5,682 bases of DNA from Mariprofundaceae bacterium (GTDB lineage Bacteria > Pseudomonadota > Zetaproteobacteria > Mariprofundales > Mariprofundaceae). The position numbers and the translations under genes were made by a program. The notes below the pieces were generated by a model. It was not told the origin of the DNA. It made no database searches and worked only from the letters and a program-made list of their open reading frames with translations. Below, in pieces: positions 1 to 5,624 of the stretch (the stretch's first letter is position 1; each line of letters starts with the position of its first letter). The stretch lies in the NCBI GenBank assembly GCA_013139875.1, contig WSZY01000233.1:1-5682 (forward strand). The letters run 5' to 3'.

Positions 1-171
<171 letters not shown>

Positions 172-209
172 CTATCTCCTCCCCGCTTCATTCGCACCCG
201 CAGAGAGGG

Positions 210-265
210 CTTTGCAACCAGAGACTGTGCAGCGTTCGTGTTTTACGCTGCACCTGTTTGCAAAG
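210..265. repeat. Nested inverted repeat between rsmB and mnmA
   Basis: Two concentric perfect dyads are visible. The outer pair is CTTTGCAA (210-217) with TTGCAAAG (258-265), 8 bp. The inner pair is GTGCAGCGT (227-235) with ACGCTGCAC (245-253), 9 bp, around a 9-nt loop. They are separated by unpaired stretches of 9 and 4 nt, giving an interrupted stem-loop on either strand. Neither strand has a T-run directly after the stem, so it is not a classical intrinsic terminator. It lies between rsmB and mnmA, where it could act on the read-through transcript or be a remnant of a dispersed palindrome. Function is unknown. Confidence 0.6.
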
Positions 266-306
266 GTTAATCAAGGAGTAGTGCGAATGGTGGGCACCTT
301 TCTTTC

Positions 307-334
307 GTTCTTTCTTTGGTGCCAAAGAAAGAAC
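307..334. repeat. Perfect 13-bp hairpin just downstream of rsmB
   Basis: GTTCTTTCTTTGG (307-319) and CCAAAGAAAGAAC (322-334) are perfect complements with only a TG dinucleotide between them. It starts 6 nt beyond the rsmB stop codon. On the minus (transcribed) strand the stem is followed by a purine-rich GAAAGAAAGG stretch rather than U residues, so it lacks the hallmark of an intrinsic terminator. It could still pause polymerase or protect the rsmB mRNA 3' end. A competing 6-bp pairing exists between GGCACC (293-298) and GGTGCC (318-323). The pyrimidine-rich/purine-rich palindrome style resembles dispersed intergenic palindromes known from many proteobacteria, but I cannot test copy number here. 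Confidence 0.7.
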
Positions 335-339
335 AAACA

Positions 340-1548
340 TCACCCCCGCAATCGAGCGACAAAAAAACCATCATGCTCTTCAGTTGGGAAAAGCTTTTCG
401 GATGATTGCAGCTCAGCAAAACCCTCCACCACCTGCTCATTCTCCTCGGGATGAATCGAGCAGACCGCATAGACAAGCTGGCCTCCGGGTTTAAGCACGC
501 GCAGTGCTTCAGCAACCATTCTCTTCTGTAAAGCTGAATGACGCTCCACATCTTCTCTCTTGTGCAGAAACTTTGCATCGGGATGGCGGCGAATTACACC
601 TGATGCGGTGCATGGAGCGTCCAGCAGGATTGCATCCATAGAACTATCGGAAAACTCCAGAGCAGTTGCATCGCCCTGCACCACCGTCACATTTCCTGCT
701 TTCAATCTCTCAAGGTTCTCTTTCAAACGGGGAATGCGTTTTTCACTCAGTTCAATGGCAGTTACTTCACTGTTCGGGAACCTGCGTGCCAGCAGTGCCG
801 TCTTGCCACCGGGCGCGGCACAGATATCGAGCAGCTTATCCCCTGCTTTCACTTCCAATGCCAACACAGCTGACTGTGCCGCCTGATCCATCACCTGAAA
901 CTCACCCTCATCAAATCCGGGAAGAGATGTGACGGAAGTTCCTGAAGGCAGAATTACCGCATGGGGTGACAGCTCACCTGTCTCCACATCAAGCCCGGCA
1001 TCTGATGCCCGTTTCATCCAGGCTTCCCGCTGATCAAAAACAGCAATCGAAAGTTTTGGTTTAACCTGATTGGCTTCCGAGATCGCTACGACCGCCTCTG
1101 TACCAAAAGCATCCCGCCAGGATGCGTAGATCCAATGAGGCAGCTCCACCCGCTGGTTGGGTTTCAGTTTTGAGGGCACCTCACTGTCACAGACTTTGCG
1201 CAGCACCGCATTGACCATGCCTGAAGCCTTTGGATCTCTCGGCTTTACAGCAGAAACAGTTTCGCTCACGGCAGCATGCAGAGGCACACGCATATGCCGA
1301 ATCTGATATGTGCCCACAAACAGGGCCAGCCGGGCAAATTCACCCGGTTTCTGTTTCAAATAGCGCGAAAAATCAGCCTCCAGTGAAAAATAGCGGCGCA
1401 GTACGCCATAAACCATCTCATGTAACAGATGGCGATCGCGTGGCTCCTCAATCACCTCGCTCATCAACTGCTTTAGAACTTCATCTGCTTTTTGGCTTCT
1501 GTTCAGAATACGATCAAGTGAATCGATCGCAAAAACACGGATATTCAA
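340..1548 (-). CDS. rsmB: 16S rRNA (cytosine-967-C5)-methyltransferase RsmB
   Basis: RsmB uses S-adenosylmethionine to methylate C967 of 16S rRNA in the cytoplasm. The 402-residue product has the family architecture. An N-terminal NusB-like all-helical RNA-binding domain covers about residues 1-130. A Rossmann-type methyltransferase domain covers about 210-402, with the SAM-binding motif LDICAAPGGKTALLA (240-254), an acidic ribose-contact position in TAIELSEK (263-270), and the two family cysteine motifs: DAPCTASGVIRRHPD (310-324, Cys313) and YAVCSIHPEEN (360-370, Cys363). Cys363 is at the usual nucleophile position and Cys313 at the release position. Length is close to the roughly 430 residues of E. 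coli RsmB. The start is TTG (1546-1548): its first bases overlap the fmt TGA in TTGA, an in-frame TGA stop sits 27 nt upstream (1573-1575), and the next in-frame ATG would remove most of the first helix. No strong Shine-Dalgarno is seen, so translational coupling to fmt is likely. It is third in the def-fmt-rsmB cluster. Confidence 0.95.
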   Translation of the reverse strand: MNIRVFAIDSLDRILNRSQKADEVLKQLMSEVIEEPRDRHLLHEMVYGVLRRYFSLEADFSRYLKQKPGEFARLALFVGTYQIRHMRVPLHAAVSETVSAVKPRDPKASGMVNAVLRKVCDSEVPSKLKPNQRVELPHWIYASWRDAFGTEAVVAISEANQVKPKLSIAVFDQREAWMKRASDAGLDVETGELSPHAVILPSGTSVTSLPGFDEGEFQVMDQAAQSAVLALEVKAGDKLLDICAAPGGKTALLARRFPNSEVTAIELSEKRIPRLKENLERLKAGNVTVVQGDATALEFSDSSMDAILLDAPCTASGVIRRHPDAKFLHKREDVERHSALQKRMVAEALRVLKPGGQLVYAVCSIHPEENEQVVEGFAELQSSEKLFPTEEHDGFFVARLRG

Positions 1549-2495
1549 GAGCTTTCGCCAGTTGAAAGAAGATCACCCTTTTTCAGATTTACCCCTCTCA
1601 GAAACGCATCAGCATCCATGGCCTTCCTGCCTTCCGCCTGCACCTCCAATATCCGATAGATTGATCCATCGCCACAGGTGATATCCAACTGCTTCTCATC
1701 AGCAACCGTGCCAGCTGGCAATCCGGTGGAGCCTTCCACAACTTCGCCGCGAATAATCTTCAGCCACTTGCCACAGAACATGGTTCGTGCACCCGGCCTG
1801 GGGGAGAAACAGCGAACCGTTCTATCTATAGAAGCTGCCGACTGTGACCAGTCGATCACACGCTCTTCACTGGTGAGCTTCTTCGCATAAGTCACTTTTG
1901 ATTCATCCTGAGGAATGGGAAGCAGTTCGCCGGAGACAATGCCCGGCAGAGACTTCATTAACAGTTCAACACCCATATCAGCAAGCGCAGACCAGAGCTC
2001 AGAGCCGGTTGTCTCATGCCTGATCGGAATTCTTTTTTCCGCGTAGACACCACCGGTGTCCAGCCCCTCTTCCATCTGCATGATTCCGACACCGGTCTCA
2101 CCATCACCAGCTAGAAGAGAACGCTCAATCGGCGCCGCACCACGCCATCGAGGCAACAGTGAGGCATGCACATTGATTGGAGCGACTTTAGGGGCATCCA
2201 GCCACGGTTTTGGCAGAATCATGCCAAAGGCAACCACCACCAGAAGATCGGCCTCTTTCGACTTTAACCATGCGAGTGCTTCATCGTTACTCCGAAGTGC
2301 TTCCGGTGTAATCAGATCAACATCGGCAGCAAGTGCGGCCTGCTTCACCGGTGATGGTGTCAGCTTCATGCCACGTCCGGCCCTGCGATCGGGCTGAGTA
2401 ACCACACCCACCACCTCAACACCACTGGATTCAATCAGGGCATTCAAACAACCAACTGAAAAGGCAGGTGTGCCTGCAAAGACAACTTTTATCAT
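1545..2495 (-). CDS. fmt: Methionyl-tRNA formyltransferase
   Basis: Fmt transfers a formyl group from 10-formyl-tetrahydrofolate to the amino group of Met on initiator tRNA, allowing bacterial translation initiation. The 316-residue product is about the same length as E. coli Fmt (315). The N-terminal formyltransferase Rossmann domain (about 1-190) begins with VVFAGTPAFS (4-13). It contains the loop VTQPDRRAGRG (32-42) and the catalytic cluster NVHASLLPRWRGAAPI (108-123), with Asn108 and His110. The third catalytic residue is Asp146 in MEEGLDTGG (141-149). The linker YAKKLTSEERVIDW (203-216) leads to the C-terminal tRNA-binding barrel, with SPRPGA at 231-236. The ATG at 2493-2495 is 7 bp downstream of the def stop. 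The upstream bases contain no clear AGGAGG, so translation is probably coupled to def. Its TGA overlaps the TTG start of rsmB. Nothing is missing from the active site. Confidence 0.97.
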   Translation of the reverse strand: MIKVVFAGTPAFSVGCLNALIESSGVEVVGVVTQPDRRAGRGMKLTPSPVKQAALAADVDLITPEALRSNDEALAWLKSKEADLLVVVAFGMILPKPWLDAPKVAPINVHASLLPRWRGAAPIERSLLAGDGETGVGIMQMEEGLDTGGVYAEKRIPIRHETTGSELWSALADMGVELLMKSLPGIVSGELLPIPQDESKVTYAKKLTSEERVIDWSQSAASIDRTVRCFSPRPGARTMFCGKWLKIIRGEVVEGSTGLPAGTVADEKQLDITCGDGSIYRILEVQAEGRKAMDADAFLRGVNLKKGDLLSTGESS

Positions 2496-2502
2496 GGTGG
2501 AT

Positions 2503-3057
2503 TCAGGAGTTCTGAAGCTTTTTACGCTTCTTCATTTTCTTCTTAATCATGCTCTGTTTCAGACGTGAGAGTTTGTCGATAAAGAGAATGCCATCAAGGT
2601 GATCAAACTCATGCTGTAGGGCCACCGCCAGAAAACCTTCAAAATCGGCTTCATGAGTTTCGCCCTCCATATCCTGCCAGCGCAGGCGAACGGCAGCCGG
2701 ACGATCAACATCTTCATAGATCTCAGGCACGGAGAGGCATCCCTCTTCACAGGCAACCACCCCCTCATCTCTCCATGTGAATTCAGGGTTGATCCAGACC
2801 TTCAGGTTTCGGGCTGCAACCGGCTCACTACCATCCTCATGCCGCACCTCTCCACTGCGCCAGTCGGTGTCTGTAATTGCGATACGTAGCGGCATACCAA
2901 GCTGGGTGGCAGCAAGCCCGACACCGGGAGCATCATACATGGTATCAGCCATGTCCTGAATCAGCGCCCTAACCTCACCGGTGAGCGGGAACTCAACCGC
3001 CCTGGCTACTTCACGCAGACCATCATCCGGGTATATTAAAATTTCTCGAATCGCCAT
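2503..3057 (-). CDS. def: Peptide deformylase
   Basis: Def is a metal-dependent hydrolase that removes the N-formyl group from nascent polypeptides at the ribosome exit. All three family motifs are present in the 184-residue product: GVGLAATQ (45-52), EGCLSVP (105-111, metal ligand Cys107), and QHEFDHLDG (148-156, ligands His149 and His153, catalytic Glu150). Compared with E. coli Def (169 residues) there is an expanded hydrophilic loop at about 64-86 and a very basic C-terminal helix ending IKKKMKKRKKLQNS. In E. coli the C-terminal helix contacts the ribosome, so the basic tail may do the same here. The start MAIREILIYPD matches the usual family N-terminus, but no Shine-Dalgarno is visible before the ATG (3055-3057) and a 7-bp hairpin ends 2 nt before it. 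It is first in the def-fmt-rsmB cluster and divergent from the glycine-zipper gene. Confidence 0.97.
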   Translation of the reverse strand: MAIREILIYPDDGLREVARAVEFPLTGEVRALIQDMADTMYDAPGVGLAATQLGMPLRIAITDTDWRSGEVRHEDGSEPVAARNLKVWINPEFTWRDEGVVACEEGCLSVPEIYEDVDRPAAVRLRWQDMEGETHEADFEGFLAVALQHEFDHLDGILFIDKLSRLKQSMIKKKMKKRKKLQNS

Positions 3058-3059
3058 AG

Positions 3060-3089
3060 AGCCGCACTATATGGAAGCACCATGCGGCT
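3060..3089 (-). promoter_or_regulatory. Leader hairpin abutting the def start codon
   Basis: On the minus strand, AGCCGCA (3089-3083) and TGCGGCT (3066-3060) form a perfect 7-bp stem around a 16-nt loop, ending 2 nt before the def ATG. The stem occupies the place where a ribosome-binding site is expected, and no purine-rich alternative is visible. An ATG at 3083-3081 opens a 15-codon reading frame (MVLPYSAALWRFEKF) that overlaps the def start in another frame. Whether this is regulatory or chance is unknown. Confidence 0.35.
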
Positions 3090-3155
3090 GTCAGCAGCAG
3101 TCATCGGTTGGCAGGCCGGGATTCATCTATAGATCCCGATGTCTTTTATAGAGTT

Positions 3156-3202
3156 ACCCTATTAAAGGGTTGTCAGCCCCGGTGGGGAAAATCTCCCCGG
3201 CT
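3156..3202. promoter_or_regulatory. Dyad-rich segment upstream of def
   Basis: Two inverted repeats are visible. The first is ACCCT (3156-3160) with AGGGT (3166-3170) around ATTAA. The second is an interrupted stem pairing AGCC (3175-3178) with GGCT (3199-3202) and GGGGA (3184-3188) with TCCCC (3194-3198). On the minus strand CTGACA (3176-3171) and TATAAA (3150-3145) resemble -35 and -10 elements for def but are 20 nt apart, longer than the usual 16-18, so I only call this a possible def promoter region. The first dyad sits exactly between those two elements, where an operator could lie. Confidence 0.3.
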
Positions 3203-3211
3203 TACGCAACT

Positions 3212-3240
3212 TTTACACATTGTTGATAATGTCAACTAAT
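3212..3240 (+). promoter_or_regulatory. Sigma70-like promoter of the glycine-zipper gene
   Basis: TTTACA (3212-3217) and ACTAAT (3235-3240) are separated by 17 nt, giving 5/6 and 4/6 matches to the -35 and -10 consensus. Transcription would start near 3247. The spacer holds two overlapping dyads: ACATT (3217-3221) with AATGT (3228-3232), and GTTGA (3222-3226) with TCAAC (3232-3236), so a repressor or activator site is possible. The leader ends in a strong ribosome-binding site, AAAGGAG (3271-3277), 6 nt before the ATG at 3284. Confidence 0.5.
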
Positions 3241-3283
3241 CTAGACTTCTCCCTAACAGGGCATCGCCCCAAAGGAGATTATT

Positions 3284-3847
3284 ATGAAGAAACCTCTAGC
3301 TATCGCAGCCATGCTAACTGCAGCACTGTTTGCCTCATCACCTGTTCAGGCCGCTTCCTATCAGGATCGTGCCATGACCACCGGAGCCGTCTTCGGCGGT
3401 ACCACCGGTGCCGTTATCGGCTCACACAGCAATCAGGCTGTTGAAGGCGCCATTTTTGGTGCTCTTCTGGGCACTATGGCTGGCATCATCATTGCTGATC
3501 AACACCGCCCGGCAGCAGTTGTTTACGCCCACCACAGACCTGTTGTAAAACGTCACGTTTACTCTCATCACAGGCCCGCCGTAAAACGTCACGTTTACTC
3601 TCATCGCAGGCCCGCCGTAAAACGCCATGCCTATAAGCACCAGCGCCGTGCACACAGGGTCACCGAACAGCGTGCACGCCATCGCCATGATCGTTATGTA
3701 GCCCGGGGTTATGGTCACCCCCGCAGTGGAGCCCGCCAGAGTGATTACCGTGCGGCCAAACGCCACGACTATCGTAACCCTGTCGACCGCCGTGATCGCG
3801 GCGGTCGAAGTGAGCGAAGGAGCCACAGAGGAGATAATGATTCCTGA
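3284..3847 (+). CDS. Exported glycine-zipper protein with His/Arg-rich repeat tail
   Basis: The 187-residue product has three parts. Residues 1-23 are a typical Sec signal peptide (MKK, hydrophobic core, VQA just before the predicted cut). Residues 31-71 contain two glycine-zipper segments: Gly34-38-42-46 and Gly55-59-63-67, each four glycines at exact four-residue spacing, separated by a polar turn (SHSNQAVE). This is the pattern of the Gly-zipper 2TM envelope proteins, which insert in or associate with a membrane. Residues 74-187 are extremely basic, with about 28 Arg and 16 His in 114 residues. They include three 12-residue units at 83-94, 95-106 and 107-118 built on H-H/R-R-P-x-V-K-R-H-x-Y. 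The tail could bind metal ions, nucleic acid, lipopolysaccharide or peptidoglycan; the sequence does not decide which. The start is firm because of AAAGGAG 6 nt upstream. The gene is monocistronic, with its own promoter and terminator, and divergent from def. No specific function is assigned. Confidence 0.9.
   Translation: MKKPLAIAAMLTAALFASSPVQAASYQDRAMTTGAVFGGTTGAVIGSHSNQAVEGAIFGALLGTMAGIIIADQHRPAAVVYAHHRPVVKRHVYSHHRPAVKRHVYSHRRPAVKRHAYKHQRRAHRVTEQRARHRHDRYVARGYGHPRSGARQSDYRAAKRHDYRNPVDRRDRGGRSERRSHRGDNDS
3530..3637 (+). repeat. Three 36-bp in-frame tandem repeats
   Basis: Units 3530-3565, 3566-3601 and 3602-3637 each encode 12 residues of the His/Arg tail. Units 1 and 2 match at 31 of 36 positions, including an exactly repeated run of 25 nt that continues into the next unit. 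Units 2 and 3 match at 27 of 36. The higher similarity of the first two indicates a more recent duplication. The length is a multiple of three, so copy changes keep the frame. Confidence 0.85.
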
Positions 3848-3878
3848 ACAGTCGACGCATAACTTAAGGCAACCGGAG

Positions 3879-3914
3879 AGACCCGCCAGAGAAATCTGGC
3901 GGGTCTTATAATTT
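3879..3914 (+). terminator. Intrinsic terminator of the glycine-zipper gene
   Basis: AGACCCGCCAGA (3879-3890) and TCTGGCGGGTCT (3895-3906) form a perfect 12-bp G+C-rich stem closed by a GAAA tetraloop. A T/A-rich tract (TATAATTT) follows on the plus strand. It starts 31 nt after the stop codon at 3845-3847, the expected position for this gene. There is no U-rich tail on the minus strand, so it acts mainly in the plus direction. Confidence 0.88.
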
Positions 3915-3981
3915 GATCACAACGAGACCATAATTAAAAAACACACTCAAAAAAAAATGTGGCAGGAGATTAACTTGAAAT

Positions 3982-4200
3982 GGCCAAGGACATCCCTGTC
4001 TCTTGGCCTTTGACGCAGGCCAAAACATGCGAGTTTTGCCCTACTCACTAAGGCCGTCCATCTATGGGCGGATAGCAGGTTCTAACTAGGGCCGATCCCT
4101 ACAGGATGTAGGGCGAGCGAATGAAATGAACTCGCAAGTGGAGCAAAACCACGCTTTTGCGAAGCGATCCAAGGCGAAGGGCAGGAGCCCGAAGCCATAT
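3982..4200. repeat. Structured non-coding segment, probable dispersed repeat
   Basis: The 353-bp gap between the glycine-zipper stop and the sthA stop contains the terminator, an A-rich stretch (including nine A at 3949-3957) and then this dense run of short dyads. They are: GGCCAAGGACA (3982-3992) with TGTC (3997-4000) and CTTGGCC (4002-4008), an 11-bp stem with one bulged T; CAAAAC (4021-4026) with GTTTTG (4033-4038); CCCTAC (4097-4102) with GTAGGG (4108-4113); GCGAG (4113-4117) with CTCGC (4131-4135); and mutually exclusive pairings around 4138-4167, such as GCAAAA with TTTTGC. No reading frame here has protein-like features. The style recalls intergenic repeats scattered in marine proteobacterial genomes, but that is recollection and copy number cannot be checked here. 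It lies between two convergent genes and ends against the sthA stop codon. Confidence 0.45.
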
Positions 4201-5586
4201 CTAATCAAACTGTGAGAGGCACTCTTTGGCGGCAAGTTTGTAGCACTCCGCCAGTGTCGGGTAGTTAAACACATTACGCACCAGATCATCCACTGTACCG
4301 TTCAGGTTCATTACCAGCTGCCCGATATGGATCAGTTCACTTGCCGACTCACCAACAATGTGGACGCCCAGAATTTTTCCGGATCCACGCTCCACATTCA
4401 GTTTCAGAACACCCGTAGCATCGCCGATAATCTGGCCACGGGCACTCTTGTTAAACCAGCCCCGCCCCACCACATAATCGATGCCGGCCTCTTTCAACTC
4501 CCGCTCGGTTTTACCAACAGAGGAGAGTTCAGGAATGGTGTAGATCGCCATCGGCATATTCTGATTCATGGATGAACGTGTGCCCTCAAAAGCATACTCC
4601 ACAGCCGTTCGCCCCTGCTCCATGCCGGTTGAAGCCAGAGCAGGCCTTCCGATCAGGTCACCCACAGCATAGATGTGTGGCACGGAGGTCTGGAAACAGT
4701 CATTCACCGTAATCCAGCCATCAACTGCTTCGATACCCGCTTCACTGACCTTCAGGTGATCGAAATTGGGTTCTCGCCCCTGCGCATAAAGCAGTGTGTC
4801 GGAATAGAGGCGCTCACCGCTCTCCAGCAGAGTGCATATCTGCCCCTCCTCTTTACGCACCGCAACACAACGGCTTTTCATATGGAAGATAACTCCCATT
4901 GACTGCATCGCATCGGTCAGTACGGAGACCACATCACCAGCCAGATAGTCGAGCACCTGTGCATGGGAATCGACCACCGTCACCTTAACGCCCAGGGCTG
5001 CGAATATAGAGACGAATTCGCACGCAATCACACCGCCACCAATCACAACCAGTGAGCGTGGCAGATGTTTCAGCTTCAGAATTGAAGTGGAGTCGAGCAC
5101 CGTCTGCTTATCAAAGGGGATATCCGATGGCCTGCGAGGTCGTGAACCCGTCGCCAGAATAATCACATCAGCAGTGAGCTTGCGGCTCTCACCGCCCTTG
5201 CCAATCACCTCAAGCGTGTGCTCATCAACAAATGATGCCTCACCCGGAATCAGTGAAACCCCATGGCTCATTAACTGGTTGAGGATCACCGACTCCTGCT
5301 GGGTGATCACCATCTCCTTGCGATAGATTGCTTCGGAAAGTAACCCGTGTCTGGGTCGCGTGTCATCGGAGAATGCCTCCCGCATACCCCGCCTGCCAAG
5401 TTGGGAGGCCATGTAGGCCACCTCCCGCAGTGCCTTGCTGGGAATGGTGCCTGTCTGCAATCCTGCGCCACCGATATGCGGCTTACGCTCAATGATACCG
5501 ACACGTTTGCCCAGATGAGCAGCATGCAGTGCCGCATGCTGGCCGGCCGGCCCTGAGCCCACGATTAAAAGATCAAAATCTTTCAC
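4201..5586 (-). CDS. sthA: Soluble pyridine nucleotide transhydrogenase (Si-specific)
   Basis: SthA is a cytoplasmic FAD enzyme that moves hydride between NAD(H) and NADP(H) without a proton gradient. Numbering here follows the longer 465-residue version that starts at the ATG at 5596-5598. The FAD motif is GSGPAG (14-19) with Glu37 at the ribose position. TGTIPSKALRE (49-59) is the region that carries the redox disulfide in relatives; both cysteines are absent (GGAGLQTG). ATGS is at 149-152, the nicotinamide nucleotide motif GGGVIACE at 187-194, YAVGDLIG at 310-317, and the dimerisation domain at about 345-465. The C-terminal FNYPTLAECY (444-453) replaces the His-Glu pair of dihydrolipoamide dehydrogenase, and GTIPSK plus FNYPT are SthA hallmarks. 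I prefer the GTG start at 5584-5586 (461 residues, beginning MKDFDLLIVGSG) because GGAG lies 6 nt upstream, whereas the ATG at 5598 has no ribosome-binding site. The gene appears to stand alone, convergent with the glycine-zipper gene. Confidence 0.92.
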   Translation of the reverse strand: MKDFDLLIVGSGPAGQHAALHAAHLGKRVGIIERKPHIGGAGLQTGTIPSKALREVAYMASQLGRRGMREAFSDDTRPRHGLLSEAIYRKEMVITQQESVILNQLMSHGVSLIPGEASFVDEHTLEVIGKGGESRKLTADVIILATGSRPRRPSDIPFDKQTVLDSTSILKLKHLPRSLVVIGGGVIACEFVSIFAALGVKVTVVDSHAQVLDYLAGDVVSVLTDAMQSMGVIFHMKSRCVAVRKEEGQICTLLESGERLYSDTLLYAQGREPNFDHLKVSEAGIEAVDGWITVNDCFQTSVPHIYAVGDLIGRPALASTGMEQGRTAVEYAFEGTRSSMNQNMPMAIYTIPELSSVGKTERELKEAGIDYVVGRGWFNKSARGQIIGDATGVLKLNVERGSGKILGVHIVGESASELIHIGQLVMNLNGTVDDLVRNVFNYPTLAECYKLAAKECLSQFD

Positions 5587-5592
5587 TGGTAT

Positions 5593-5596
5593 CTCC
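5593..5596 (-). promoter_or_regulatory. Ribosome-binding site choosing the GTG start of sthA
   Basis: On the minus strand GGAG (5596-5593) is followed by 6 nt and then GTG AAA GAT TTT. The ATG at 5598 overlaps this GGAG and is itself preceded by pyrimidine-rich or A/T-rich bases with no purine tract. The GTG is therefore the better supported start. Confidence 0.6.
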
Positions 5597-5624
5597 ATTC
5601 ATAATAACATTCACGGGAGAGAAG

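Noticed and set aside
212..454. An 80-residue plus-strand frame across the rsmB-mnmA spacer.
   Set aside because: It is composed of the two inverted repeats and the antisense of the rsmB 3' end, with no proper ribosome-binding site.
3060..3283. A riboswitch or small RNA in the divergent region.
   Set aside because: I looked for known riboswitch consensus elements and recognised none; the stems are short and better explained as operator-like dyads or chance.
3422..3826. A 134-residue minus-strand frame antisense to the glycine-zipper gene.
   Set aside because: It mirrors the repeats of the real gene. The plus-strand gene has a signal peptide, ribosome-binding site, promoter and terminator, while the antisense frame has none.
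3980..4051. A 23-codon plus-strand frame (starts MAKDIPVSW, ends with a CEFC...H motif) with AGGAG 11 nt upstream.
   Set aside because: It lies inside the palindrome-rich segment, its first third is one arm-loop-arm hairpin, the ribosome-binding-site spacing is long, and no promoter is seen. The CxxC pair is too little to support a gene.
4086..4289. A 67-residue minus-strand frame overlapping the 3' end of sthA.
   Set aside because: It overlaps the conserved sthA C-terminus in another frame and continues into the repeat-like segment. It has no ribosome-binding site and no protein-like domain; it is probably a shadow.
4201..5586. Dihydrolipoamide dehydrogenase or mercuric reductase as an alternative identity for the FAD enzyme.
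   Set aside because: Both redox cysteines and the C-terminal His-Glu pair are absent, whereas the GTIPSK and FNYPT motifs match SthA.
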